Positions 1 through 6,423 are shown, counted from the first letter of the stretch. The stretch is 6,990 nucleotides of DNA from an uncultured Oscillospiraceae bacterium (GCA_934561725.1 CAKTGW010000055.1:1-6990), one strand, 5' to 3'. Notes: generated from the sequence alone by a model not told the origin. A program made the numbers and translations.

Positions 1-215
1 CGGAGCACTTCCGGAATTTCTACGCAGAACTGCGAAAAGTCATCCGTCCCGACACAAAAAAGCCACTCTCCGAGTACGGTAAGCGGTTCTACAGCAAGAA
101 AGCTTTGGTCGATATGATTGAGAATTACATCCGCTATTACAACACTCGCCGGGTACAGCGCAAGCTCGGTGTCCTGACGCCCATGGAAAAGCACCTACTT
201 TATCTCGCTGCATAA
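1..215 (+). CDS. IS3-family transposase (OrfB type), C-terminal 70 residues only
   Basis: This is an integrase-core (rve) transposase that would catalyse movement of the insertion sequence. The readable frame starts at position 3 and stops with TAA at 213-215. The final 30 residues carry the signature of IS3 OrfB C-termini: ENYIRYYNTRRVQRKLG followed by LTPMEK, matching the family pattern Y-x2-YN-x2-R-x-Q-x2-LG-x-L-x-P-x-E. The catalytic DDE residues would lie upstream of the window, so activity cannot be judged. A lysine-rich stretch (residues 12-35 of the visible part) is longer than the equivalent region of many relatives. The gene has no functional link with the operon that follows. Confidence 0.85.
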   Translation, partial: EHFRNFYAELRKVIRPDTKKPLSEYGKRFYSKKALVDMIENYIRYYNTRRVQRKLGVLTPMEKHLLYLAA

Positions 216-247
216 AAAAGCGGCCAGCAGCGCTTGGCTGCTGGCCG
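214..247 (-). terminator. Strong intrinsic terminator on the minus strand, inside the IS end
   Basis: CGGCCAGCAG (221-230) pairs perfectly with CTGCTGGCCG (238-247) around a 7-nt loop. On the minus strand the hairpin is followed after one base by six T residues (complement of A214-219), a textbook rho-independent terminator. On the plus strand the nearest T run is about 13 nt beyond the stem (261-266), so termination of the transposase transcript there is weaker. It would stop minus-strand transcription coming through from the DeoR gene and so shield the transposase from antisense reading. Confidence 0.75.
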
Positions 248-266
248 GGAAAACTTTATATTTTTT

Positions 267-294
267 CACTGTCCTCTTGACGGGATGCGGTTCA
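267..294. repeat. Right terminal inverted repeat of the IS3-family element
   Basis: The segment ends in TTCA at 291-294 and its complement begins TGAACCGCATCCCGTCAAG, with the TG/CA terminus of the IS3 family. The partner repeat at the left end is outside the window, so the repeat length is estimated. The call rests on resemblance to known ends and on its position about 80 bp after the transposase stop. Confidence 0.6.
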
Positions 295-466
295 GTTCGC
301 TCACTGAGATGGCGGTCATCTATTTTTGCGGCATATAGCATTCTTCCGGGGCTTTGGCGGGAAGCAACTTTTCGGTCCATGCTGCTCATATTGCCCCATG
401 CCATGCTCACCACGATTACAGTCCGGTTCATATTCCAACGGAGAAAGGCGAGCAGGCCAAGGAATA
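295..466. other. Unassigned stretch between the IS end and the DeoR gene
   Basis: Short open frames exist on both strands, but none has a ribosome binding site, a recognisable motif or neighbour support, and the minus-strand one overlaps both the DeoR 3' end and the transposase tail. No T-tailed hairpin ends the DeoR transcript here; the first good one is at 214-247. It may be the 3' flank of the regulator or remains of a gene interrupted by the insertion. Confidence 0.4.
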
Positions 467-1249
467 TCAAACCGTGTAAAGAGTGATACCGCAGCTTGCA
501 ATGATCTCGTGCCATTCAGATGAAAGATCCTTGTCCGAGATTATGATATTGAAATCCTTCAGATGCGCGTAGGCGGTGGGAAAAATCTTGCCGAACTTAG
601 AGGAATCTGCCAGCAGAATATTACTCTGGCTGTTTCGCATCAGGGCGCTTTTGGCGTCCATTTCGTGCGGCGCGATGCAGGTGACGTTCTGCTTGCCGCT
701 GATCCCGGCGGCAGCGATAAACGCCTTGTTGATACAGGTGCGCTTGATGAGGGAGATCCCCTCAGAACTGTAAAACATCTGCGTATTGGGATAGAGGTAG
801 CCTCCGCAGCAGATCACGTCACAGTTGGGCCGCTCACTCAGCTGACGCAGCGTGTTCATGCTGTACGTCAGTACGGTCAGGTGCATATCGGTAGGGAGGT
901 TCTGGGAGAAATGCTCCATGGTGGAGCCGCTGTCGATGGCGACCACATCGTTGGGTTCCAGAAGGGATACCGCCTTTTGGGCAATGCGGGCCTTTTTCTG
1001 CTGGAAGATCGTATACTCATAGGCCAGATCATATTCCGGGTAGACAGATACCGCTTCTACCGGCGCACGGTAGACGGCCACGCCGTTGATCAGCCTCAGG
1101 CGTCCCTGCCGCTCCAGTACGTGAAGATCCCGGCGGATGGTGATCTCAGAAACGCCCAAATGCTCGGAAAGCTCCTTAATGGATGCGCCGGACTGTGCCA
1201 TCAGTATTTTGATGATCAGATCCGCGCGGTTTGCCATTTTACCGGTCAT
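467..1249 (-). CDS. DeoR-family transcriptional repressor
   Basis: This 260-residue protein is a full-length DeoR/GlpR-type regulator. These proteins bind DNA through an N-terminal winged helix and are released by a phosphorylated metabolite bound to the C-terminal domain. The helix-turn-helix spans about residues 22-45, with the family core SEITIRRDLHVLE at 34-46. The sensor domain shows DSGST at 106-110, the CGG turn at 148-150 and DSSKFG at 215-220. The usual RTHGGA after the helix is replaced here by RLINGVA. I chose the ATG at 1249 over the in-frame ATG at 1267 because GGAAGGGG lies 8 nt before it and the predicted transcript start (about 1272) leaves almost no leader for the longer form. 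It is divergent from the transport operon and probably controls both it and itself. Its inducer is unknown, but an organophosphate would fit the neighbours. Confidence 0.9.
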   Translation of the reverse strand: MTGKMANRADLIIKILMAQSGASIKELSEHLGVSEITIRRDLHVLERQGRLRLINGVAVYRAPVEAVSVYPEYDLAYEYTIFQQKKARIAQKAVSLLEPNDVVAIDSGSTMEHFSQNLPTDMHLTVLTYSMNTLRQLSERPNCDVICCGGYLYPNTQMFYSSEGISLIKRTCINKAFIAAAGISGKQNVTCIAPHEMDAKSALMRNSQSNILLADSSKFGKIFPTAYAHLKDFNIIISDKDLSSEWHEIIASCGITLYTV

Positions 1250-1257
1250 AATGATAT

Positions 1258-1265
1258 CCCCTTCC
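1258..1265 (-). promoter_or_regulatory. Ribosome binding site that decides the DeoR start
   Basis: On the minus strand, GGAAGGGG sits 8 nt before the ATG at 1249. The alternative ATG at 1267-1265 overlaps this site and has no purine-rich sequence before it, so the shorter protein starting MTGKMANR is favoured. Confidence 0.65.
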
Positions 1266-1278
1266 ATTCTTTGATGTT

Positions 1279-1307
1279 ATTTTATCACGAATATGAGCCA
1301 TAAGCAA
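1279..1307 (-). promoter_or_regulatory. Promoter of the DeoR gene
   Basis: On the minus strand, TTGCTT (1307-1302) and TAAAAT (1284-1279) are separated by exactly 17 bp, and a TG one base before the -10 gives an extended -10 element. Transcription would begin near 1272, leaving about 22 nt of leader before the start at 1249. The left arm of the possible operator fills the spacer, which suggests autoregulation. Confidence 0.6.
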
Positions 1308-1381
1308 TAAAAATACACAAAATTTGTAAAAAATAATAAACGAAAAGTGAAATGGAAAGACAATAATGGCTCAAAACGTGA
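1285..1381. promoter_or_regulatory. Possible DeoR operator: two inverted arms 72 bp apart
   Basis: TGAGCCAT (1294-1301) recurs as its exact reverse complement ATGGCTCA (1366-1373). Outside these cores, TCACG (1285-1289) matches CGTGA (1377-1381), with 4 and 3 bp between core and flank. So 13 bases match across two composite arms in inverted orientation. The centres of the cores are 72 bp apart, close to seven helical turns, which suits a loop made by an oligomeric repressor. The left arm lies inside the DeoR promoter. Assignment to this DeoR protein is inferred from position only. Confidence 0.5.
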
Positions 1382-1478
1382 AAAGACGAGAATGATTATG
1401 AAACAATACAGAATAATTGCCCATTCGTGCCCTTCAAAAAGATAAAATCTTATCATAAAACGCAGAAATATGAAGATA

Positions 1479-1507
1479 TTGACAAAAATTGCCTGGTCAT
1501 ATATGAT
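1479..1507 (+). promoter_or_regulatory. Main promoter of the transport operon
   Basis: TTGACA (1479-1484) and TATGAT (1502-1507) are separated by 17 bp: a perfect -35 and a one-mismatch -10 for the housekeeping sigma factor. Transcription would start near 1514, giving a leader of about 26 nt that includes the AGGGAGGAG ribosome binding site at 1524-1532. The high intrinsic strength suggests the operon is held down by a repressor. A TATCAC element at 1513-1518, at the start point, resembles the flank of the candidate operator. Confidence 0.8.
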
Positions 1508-1539
1508 TCTGGTATCACAAAACAGGGAGGAGCCAAAGT

Positions 1540-2592
1540 ATGGAGCTTCACTTGGAAAAACTGGTGAAAGACTTTGCGGAAGTCCGCGCTCTGGATACCG
1601 GAGACCTGACTATTCAGGACGGAAAGCTGACGGGACTTCTCGGCCCCAGCGGATGCGGAAAATCAACGTTGCTGTATCTAATCTCCGGCCTTCAGAGTCC
1701 TACGTCCGGCCGGATCTTTTTCGGAGACCGGGATGTTACGCTGCTGCCTCCGGAAAAGCGTGGGATCGGCCTCGTTTTCCAGAACTATGCCCTCTATCCC
1801 CACATGACTGTGGAGCAGAACATTGCGTTTCCCCTGGTGAATCAGAAGGTCAAAAAAGAGGAGATCCGGGAACGCACGGAGGAAATGGCAAAGCTGGTGC
1901 AGATCGGAGATCTTTTGAAGCGGAAGCCCAGCCAGCTCTCCGGCGGTCAGCAGCAGCGGGTGGCCATCGCCCGGGCACTGGTGAAGCAGCCAGAGATCCT
2001 GCTGCTGGATGAACCGCTGTCCAATCTGGACGCCCGCCTGCGCTTGGAAATGCGGGAGGAGATCCGCCGGATCCAGATCGAGACCGGCGTGACCACCGTG
2101 TTTGTGACCCACGATCAGGAGGAAGCCATGAGCATCACCGATGAGATCGTGCTGATGAAGAAGGGCATTGTGCAGCAGCAGTGCGCGCCGCAGGAGATGT
2201 ACCTGAACCCCGGCAATCAGTTCGTGGCGTCCTTCCTTGGCAATCCCCCCATCTCCTATTTCCGTTTTCCCGTGCAGGACGGCTGCCTTCAGATCTCTGA
2301 CACCTGCCGCCTTCCCCTGTCCCTCCGGCATGAGGGCGCGGTCGTCACGGGAATCCGCCCGGAAGCATGGCGGAAAGGCGACGGCCTTGCCGTTCAGGTG
2401 CAGGCTGTGGAACAGCACGGCAAGGACAACCAGATCACCTTCCAGCTTGCCGGCACCAAGGCGCGGGCGCTGCTGGACGTTACGGAACCGGTCCGGGTGG
2501 GCGATACGGTCAGCCTGACGCTGGATCCCCGATTCGTTTATTTCTTTGACGAAGCCACCGGCACCCGGCTGTACGGGGAGGCAGGGCAATGA
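1540..2592 (+). CDS. CUT1-type ABC transporter ATPase (UgpC/MsmK/MalK-like)
   Basis: This 350-residue protein is the cytoplasmic ATPase that powers import through the two permeases encoded next. All nucleotide-binding motifs are present: Walker A GPSGCGKST (35-43), Q-loop VFQNYALYPHMT (79-90), signature LSGGQQQR (133-140), Walker B ILLLDEP (153-159), D-loop SNLDA (161-165) and the switch histidine H191 in FVTHDQEEA. From about residue 235 to the end lies the TOBE-like regulatory domain typical of MalK/UgpC, with FLGNPP and GIRPE motifs. The ATG is placed 9 nt after GGAGG and 26 nt after the predicted transcription start. Many Gram-positive CUT1 systems lack an ATPase gene and share a common one; here a dedicated copy opens the operon. 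Its TGA overlaps the next ATG. Function is secure; substrate is not shown by this subunit. Confidence 0.95.
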   Translation: MELHLEKLVKDFAEVRALDTGDLTIQDGKLTGLLGPSGCGKSTLLYLISGLQSPTSGRIFFGDRDVTLLPPEKRGIGLVFQNYALYPHMTVEQNIAFPLVNQKVKKEEIRERTEEMAKLVQIGDLLKRKPSQLSGGQQQRVAIARALVKQPEILLLDEPLSNLDARLRLEMREEIRRIQIETGVTTVFVTHDQEEAMSITDEIVLMKKGIVQQQCAPQEMYLNPGNQFVASFLGNPPISYFRFPVQDGCLQISDTCRLPLSLRHEGAVVTGIRPEAWRKGDGLAVQVQAVEQHGKDNQITFQLAGTKARALLDVTEPVRVGDTVSLTLDPRFVYFFDEATGTRLYGEAGQ

Positions 2593-3512
2593 GCCGCCGG
2601 GATCGTCAGCGGGTGGAGAATCCGCTGGGAAACACCCGTTTCAGTGCGAAAGCCTATCTTTATCTGCTGCCGGCGTTTGCCGTTCTGGGCGTGTTTGTGT
2701 TCTATCCCATCGTCAAGACGCTGAGAATGGGCTTCTATGAGAGCTATGTGTATCTGACGGATTCCGGCAAGGGCCTTGGCCTTGCCTCCTTTGCCTATGT
2801 GCTGAAGGACCCGGCCTTCCATCTGGCGCTGCGGAACACCCTGATCATTGTGGCGGTGGGCGTGCCCATCACCATTGTGCTGGCCCTTGGCTCGGCACTG
2901 TTCATCAACTCCCTCCGCAAGGGCCGTGGCGTGTTCCAGACCATTTATTTTCTCCCCTATGTGACCTCTACCATTGCCATCGGACTGGTGTTCCGCTGGC
3001 TGTTCCACTCCGACTACGGCTACATCAACTATTTTCTCAGCTTTCTGGGTGTAGCGCCGCAAAAATGGCTGACGGCCCCCAATCTGACCATCGTCTCCGT
3101 CACCATTTTTACCATCTGGAACGGCCTTGCCTTTAAGATCGTCCTGTTTCTGGCGGGCCTGCAAAAAATCGATCCCCAGTACTATCAGGCGGCCCGCATT
3201 GACGGAACACCGCCGCACCGGGTCTTTTTCCGCATCACCATGCCGCTGCTGTCATCTACCTTCTGGATGGTAGTCATCATCTCGGTGATCCACGCCTTCA
3301 AGACCTATAACGAGGTATACTCGCTCTTCGGCGGCAACGGCGCAGGCCCCGGCAACAGCGCCATCACGGTGGTCTATTACATCTACGATATGTTCTTCAA
3401 CCGCTCTCAGGTCCATTACGCTTCCGCGGCGGCCATTATTTTCCTGGTGATCGTTCTGGCGCTGACGGCGATACAAAAATGGGTGTCCAGACGGCTGGTG
3501 CACTATGTATAA
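2589..3512 (+). CDS. CUT1 ABC transporter permease, UgpA/MalF-like
   Basis: This 307-residue membrane protein forms half of the import channel. It has a short basic cytoplasmic N-terminus and about six hydrophobic spans, near residues 22-42, 80-107, 116-138, 165-190, 222-240 and 276-297. The cytoplasmic EAA loop that docks on the ATPase is clear at 199-219, with YQAARIDG and a final MP. It lacks the large periplasmic loop of enteric MalF and so is closer to UgpA or MsmF. Its ATG overlaps the ATPase stop (ATGA) and is preceded by GGGGAGG at 2575-2581, so translation is coupled. Substrate cannot be read from the sequence alone. Confidence 0.93.
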   Translation: MSRRDRQRVENPLGNTRFSAKAYLYLLPAFAVLGVFVFYPIVKTLRMGFYESYVYLTDSGKGLGLASFAYVLKDPAFHLALRNTLIIVAVGVPITIVLALGSALFINSLRKGRGVFQTIYFLPYVTSTIAIGLVFRWLFHSDYGYINYFLSFLGVAPQKWLTAPNLTIVSVTIFTIWNGLAFKIVLFLAGLQKIDPQYYQAARIDGTPPHRVFFRITMPLLSSTFWMVVIISVIHAFKTYNEVYSLFGGNGAGPGNSAITVVYYIYDMFFNRSQVHYASAAAIIFLVIVLALTAIQKWVSRRLVHYV

Positions 3513-3518
3513 AGGAGG
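3512..3518 (+). promoter_or_regulatory. Ribosome binding site that decides the second permease start
   Basis: AAGGAGG lies 10 nt before the ATG at 3529. An in-frame ATG at 3505 would place this site inside the coding sequence and adds eight residues (MYKGGNRI) unlike a permease N-terminus, so 3529 is preferred. Confidence 0.75.
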
Positions 3519-3528
3519 GAACCGTATC

Positions 3529-4350
3529 ATGAGCAGACGCTTTGCCCAATCCGTCAAGCTGATCGTGCTGATCATCGGCGCATTTGTGATGATGTTCCCC
3601 TTTGTGTGGATGCTGGCGACCTCTTTGAAGACCCTTCCGGAATCCGTTGCGATCCCGCCGATCCTGCTTCCGGATACCCCGCAGTGGAGCAACTACGCGG
3701 AGGCTTTGCGGACAGCGCCCTTCGGCCTGTACTTCCGCAACTCGATCCTGGTGGCCGGACTGGGGACGCTGCTGACGCTGATCCTCACGGTGCTGGCGGC
3801 CTATGCCTTTACGATCTATGAATTCCGCGGCAAGACCGTGTTCTTTTTCCTGTGCCTTGCCACGATGATGGTGCCCTCCGAGCTGCTCATCATCCAGAAT
3901 TTCATTACCATCAGCCGCCTGCACTGGGTCAATACCTTTCAGGGTATGATCGTTCCCACGCTGGCCAGCGGCTTCTACATCTACATGATGCGGGAGTATT
4001 TCATGCAGGTCCCATCGGTGCTGTACCGGGCCGCGAAGGTGGACGGCTGCGGCGACCTGCGGTATCTGCTGCGGGTCATGATCCCCATGAACAAGAACGC
4101 CATCGCCACCATCGGCATTCTGACGTTTATCAGCCAGTGGAACTCGTTCATCTGGCCCCTGATGGTCTCCAAGGACGACGCCCACCGGGTCATGGCTATC
4201 GGTCTGCTGCATTTCCGGGACGCAGTCAGCTCTCAGGTCAATCTGCAGATGGCCGGCGCCACCATCGTCCTGCTGCCCATGCTGCTGTTTTATCTGGCAT
4301 TCCACAAGCAGATCATCGAAGGCGTTTCCCGGGGCGGCATCAAAGGTTGA
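3529..4350 (+). CDS. CUT1 ABC transporter permease, UgpE/MalG-like
   Basis: This 273-residue protein is the second channel subunit. Hydrophobic spans lie near residues 8-30, 70-94, 103-123, 138-157, 190-210 and 240-260. The EAA loop is at 166-186, with YRAAKVDG followed by a terminal MIP. The C-terminus ends in EGVSRGGIKG, matching the GxxxGAxKG tail of UgpE/MalG proteins. Length is normal for the family. It begins 16 nt after the first permease gene, with its own strong ribosome binding site. After its stop comes a stable hairpin (4353-4375) before the binding-protein gene, hinting that mRNA levels change at this junction. Confidence 0.93.
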   Translation: MSRRFAQSVKLIVLIIGAFVMMFPFVWMLATSLKTLPESVAIPPILLPDTPQWSNYAEALRTAPFGLYFRNSILVAGLGTLLTLILTVLAAYAFTIYEFRGKTVFFFLCLATMMVPSELLIIQNFITISRLHWVNTFQGMIVPTLASGFYIYMMREYFMQVPSVLYRAAKVDGCGDLRYLLRVMIPMNKNAIATIGILTFISQWNSFIWPLMVSKDDAHRVMAIGLLHFRDAVSSQVNLQMAGATIVLLPMLLFYLAFHKQIIEGVSRGGIKG

Positions 4351-4352
4351 CC

Positions 4353-4375
4353 GCGTGGCTGCAGGGCGGCCATGC
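4353..4375 (+). other. Intercistronic hairpin between the permease and binding-protein genes
   Basis: GCGTGGCTGC (4353-4362) can pair with GCGGCCATGC (4366-4375) over 10 bp, including two G-U pairs, around the 3-nt loop AGG. No T run follows, so it is not a terminator. Hairpins at this place in sugar ABC operons often protect or guide processing of the downstream binding-protein mRNA; that role is inferred here. Confidence 0.5.
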
Positions 4376-4426
4376 ACAATATAGCAACACTTTCAGAAAA
4401 CCAAGTTTTACAGGAGGAGCATTTTT

Positions 4427-5773
4427 ATGAAAAAGATCGTCAGCTTGTTTTTAGCAATGACCATGGCTCTGTCGCTGGCTGCCTGCGGTTCCAAAACCGG
4501 AGAGCAGGCTGCTGCCGGCAGCGGCACGCAGAAGGAGGATACACTGGTGAAGGAGATCTCCTCTCCGGTGGAGATCCAGTTCTGGCACTCCATTTCCAAC
4601 CCCGTCCACGCCGAGATCCTGGAAAACCTGATCAAGGAGTTCAACGACACCGTGGGACAGGAGAAGGGGATCACAGTGGTTCCCACCTTTAACGGCAGCA
4701 GCTCCGAGCTGTACTCCAACGTCATTGCGGCGATCAAGGCCGGCAACGCGCCGGACGTGACGCTGGCCCTCCGTCCCTATGTGGCGGATTACCTCCAGAC
4801 CGACTATGTGGTGGATCTGGCTCCCTACATCAGCGACCCCGATGTGGGCATCAGCGATTATAACGACATTTTCGAGGGTCTGCGGAACGCCAACTCCAAC
4901 TATGAGAAGGAGGGCACCTATTCTCTGCCCATCCATTCCTACTCTGAGGTCCTCTATTACAACGTGGACTTCTTCGAGAAGAACAACCTGACGGTCCCCA
5001 CCACCTGGGACGAGATGGTGGATACCTGCAGCAAGATCCGTGAGATCACCGGCGCCCCCGCCTTCGGCTGGGACAATCTGGCAGGCAGCTTCATGACGCT
5101 GGTGAAGCAGTTCGGCGGACGCTATACCGATCAGAACGGCAACATCTACTTTGCCAACGAGGATGCGGACGTGGCTCTGAAGGTCCTGAACCTTTGGAAG
5201 GACAATGTTGACCGCGGCATCTGGCGCACCGCAGGCGAGGATATGTTCTTCTCCGGCCCCTTTGCCAATGAGCAGATCCCCATGTACATTGGCGACAGCG
5301 TGGAGGCCAGCTACATCCCCAGTAAGAATCCGGATCTGAACTGGGCTACCGCACCCATTCCCCAGGTCAGCAGCGACACCGCCGCCAACCTGTGCGCAGG
5401 CCACGTGATCGTGGCGCTGAACACCACCGGCGACGCGGAGAAAGCCTATGCCTCCTATGAATTCATGAAGTTCATGACCTCCTATGAGGCCAACCTGGCG
5501 GTTGTCACCGGCGGCACCGGCTATCTGCCGATCCGTCAGTCCGTTGTGGACAGCCAGGAGTATCAGAACTATGTGGCGGACGGTCACGACTTCCTGACCG
5601 CCGGTGTCAGCCAGAGCAGCTGCTACTTCTATGAGCCTGCATTTACCAACGGAGTCACGACCTCCAGCGCCGTGAACAGCGCAGTGAAGACCATGATGCA
5701 GGAAGTAGCGGACAACGGCGTAGAGCCCGAGACCGCTCTGAACAATCTGAAGCAGACCGTGGGACTCAACTGA
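4427..5773 (+). CDS. Extracellular substrate-binding lipoprotein of the CUT1 transporter (UgpB-like)
   Basis: This 448-residue protein captures the substrate outside the cell and delivers it to the permeases. A signal peptide (basic MKK, hydrophobic 4-16) ends in the lipobox LAAC with the lipidated cysteine at 20, followed by a Gly/Ala/Ser-rich linker. The mature part has family 1 solute-binding features: FWHS at 52-55, NAPDV at 107-111, LPIHSYSEVLYYNVDFF at 167-183 and TTWDEM at 192-197. FWHS and the SxxVLYYN pattern resemble E. coli UgpB, which binds glycerol-3-phosphate and glycerophosphocholine, so an organophosphate ligand is plausible, although sugar-binding relatives share much of this. 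The very strong ribosome binding site AGGAGGAG (4412-4419) lies 7 nt before the ATG, fitting the need for excess binding protein. Hairpins bracket the gene. Family is certain; ligand is inference. Confidence 0.93.
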   Translation: MKKIVSLFLAMTMALSLAACGSKTGEQAAAGSGTQKEDTLVKEISSPVEIQFWHSISNPVHAEILENLIKEFNDTVGQEKGITVVPTFNGSSSELYSNVIAAIKAGNAPDVTLALRPYVADYLQTDYVVDLAPYISDPDVGISDYNDIFEGLRNANSNYEKEGTYSLPIHSYSEVLYYNVDFFEKNNLTVPTTWDEMVDTCSKIREITGAPAFGWDNLAGSFMTLVKQFGGRYTDQNGNIYFANEDADVALKVLNLWKDNVDRGIWRTAGEDMFFSGPFANEQIPMYIGDSVEASYIPSKNPDLNWATAPIPQVSSDTAANLCAGHVIVALNTTGDAEKAYASYEFMKFMTSYEANLAVVTGGTGYLPIRQSVVDSQEYQNYVADGHDFLTAGVSQSSCYFYEPAFTNGVTTSSAVNSAVKTMMQEVADNGVEPETALNNLKQTVGLN

Positions 5774-5787
5774 ACAACCCCACACAC

Positions 5788-5823
5788 AGAAATGCAGACT
5801 GGGGGGAACCAGTCTGCATTTCT
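5788..5823 (+). terminator. Long hairpin after the binding-protein gene, likely a partial terminator
   Basis: AGAAATGCAGACTGG (5788-5802) pairs perfectly with CCAGTCTGCATTTCT (5809-5823) around a 6-nt loop. The 3' arm and the bases after it are T-rich (ATTTCTTTC) but broken by C residues, and the next gene starts only 24 nt later. It probably stops some transcripts and protects the 3' end of the upstream message, so the last two genes would be made at a lower level. Full termination is unlikely because no promoter is visible before 5848. Confidence 0.6.
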
Positions 5824-5847
5824 TTCATGAAAGGAGTTTGAGGGTGC

Positions 5848-6423
5848 ATGGAGATACTGTATCATGATATCGTGACAGCCAGCGGACAGCCGGCGGATGT
5901 CGTGATCTCCGCATTGCAGAAATTTATCCGGCGGGGAGAAACGGAGCAGGCCGCCAGAGCGGCCTATGAGCTGTATCTCGCCGGTGAGGAGATGACAGAA
6001 TACCTCTGGCAGCGGCTGAAGATCATCAGCGCGGAGGACATCGGCCTTGGACAGCCGGTGGCGCCGGTGGTGGTGGAGGCCCTGTGGAGCATCAGCCGCC
6101 GGTTTCCCCGGGATACGTCGGACTATACGCTGCTGTTTATCCATGCGGTGCGATACCTCTGCGCCTGCCGGAAAGAGCGCGGGTCCAGCCTGCTCAGCAG
6201 CGTGACGAAGCGGCGCATCCGTGACGGCGAAGCGTTCGACCTACCGGATTACATCTTTGACCGGCATACCATCGAAGGCCAGCGCCTTGGCAGAGGGATC
6301 GAGCATTTCCTAACGGAGTCCGCCAAGGTCGCGCCCGAGGCGGATCTGGGACCTGACGAGGCACTCTGGCGTCAGGCAATGGAGCAGGAGCTTGCAGAGC
6401 GTATGAAGGAGGACGAAGAATGA
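5848..6423 (+). CDS. Stand-alone RarA/MgsA C-terminal-like protein without the AAA+ ATPase domain
   Basis: This 191-residue soluble protein resembles the part of the replication-associated AAA+ protein RarA (MgsA) that follows the ATPase. Residues 5-80 compare with E. coli RarA from its HYDLISAL segment onward: YHDIV, then VISALQKFIRRG (19-30), AGEEMTEYLWQRL (45-57) and IISAEDIGLGQP (59-70), the last matching RarA IASEDVGNADP. HAVRYLCACRKE (99-110) matches QAIVYLACAPK. There is no Walker A, Walker B or sensor motif. The tail carries DLPDYIFDRHT and LGRGIEHFL, and the end is acidic and charged. The start is the first ATG after AGGAG (11 nt away); an upstream in-frame ATG at 5827 meets a stop. 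The stop overlaps the phosphodiesterase start, so the two are coupled. In RarA this region supports oligomerisation and DNA transactions; its job in a transport operon is unknown. The domain call is from memory of family sequences. Confidence 0.75.
   Translation: MEILYHDIVTASGQPADVVISALQKFIRRGETEQAARAAYELYLAGEEMTEYLWQRLKIISAEDIGLGQPVAPVVVEALWSISRRFPRDTSDYTLLFIHAVRYLCACRKERGSSLLSSVTKRRIRDGEAFDLPDYIFDRHTIEGQRLGRGIEHFLTESAKVAPEADLGPDEALWRQAMEQELAERMKEDEE

Larger units (their letters stand above)
1..294 (+). mobile_element. Right end of an IS3-family insertion sequence (left part outside the window)
   Basis: The element enters from the left edge with the 3' end of its transposase gene and appears to finish at position 294. 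Read on the minus strand from 294, the sequence begins TGAACCGCATCCCGTCAAG, which starts with TG (CA on the plus strand), as IS3-family terminal repeats do, and looks like the ends of IS3-type elements in Clostridia. A 10-bp hairpin follows the transposase stop. The left end, the rest of the transposase and the target duplication cannot be seen, so completeness is unknown. A short target repeat would begin at 295 (GTT or GTTC) and should recur beyond the left end. The family call is firm; the exact boundary is a good inference. Confidence 0.75.

Noticed and set aside
195..515. Open frame of 106 codons on the minus strand between the IS and the DeoR gene
   Set aside because: It overlaps the end of the DeoR gene, crosses the proposed IS end and terminator, and reads into the transposase tail. 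It has no ribosome binding site and no recognisable motif.
563..1303. Open frame of 246 codons antisense to the DeoR gene
   Set aside because: The opposite strand encodes a clear full-length DeoR protein; the antisense product has no family features and runs into the promoter region.
1268..1539. Possible catabolite-repression (cre) site or riboswitch in the intergenic region
   Set aside because: No match to the cre consensus was found, and the predicted leader of about 26 nt is too short for a riboswitch.
1470..2012. Open frame of 180 codons starting before the ATPase gene
   Set aside because: It starts upstream of the predicted transcription start, lacks a ribosome binding site and is out of frame with the well-supported ATPase; it is a shadow.
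3505..3528. Earlier ATG for the second permease
   Set aside because: The strong AAGGAGG would fall inside the coding sequence, and no good ribosome binding site precedes this ATG.
4451..5785. Open frame of 444 codons antisense to the binding-protein gene
   Set aside because: Long antisense frames are common opposite GC-rich genes. The product is rich in Val, Gly and His without domain signals, and the sense strand has a lipobox and solute-binding motifs.
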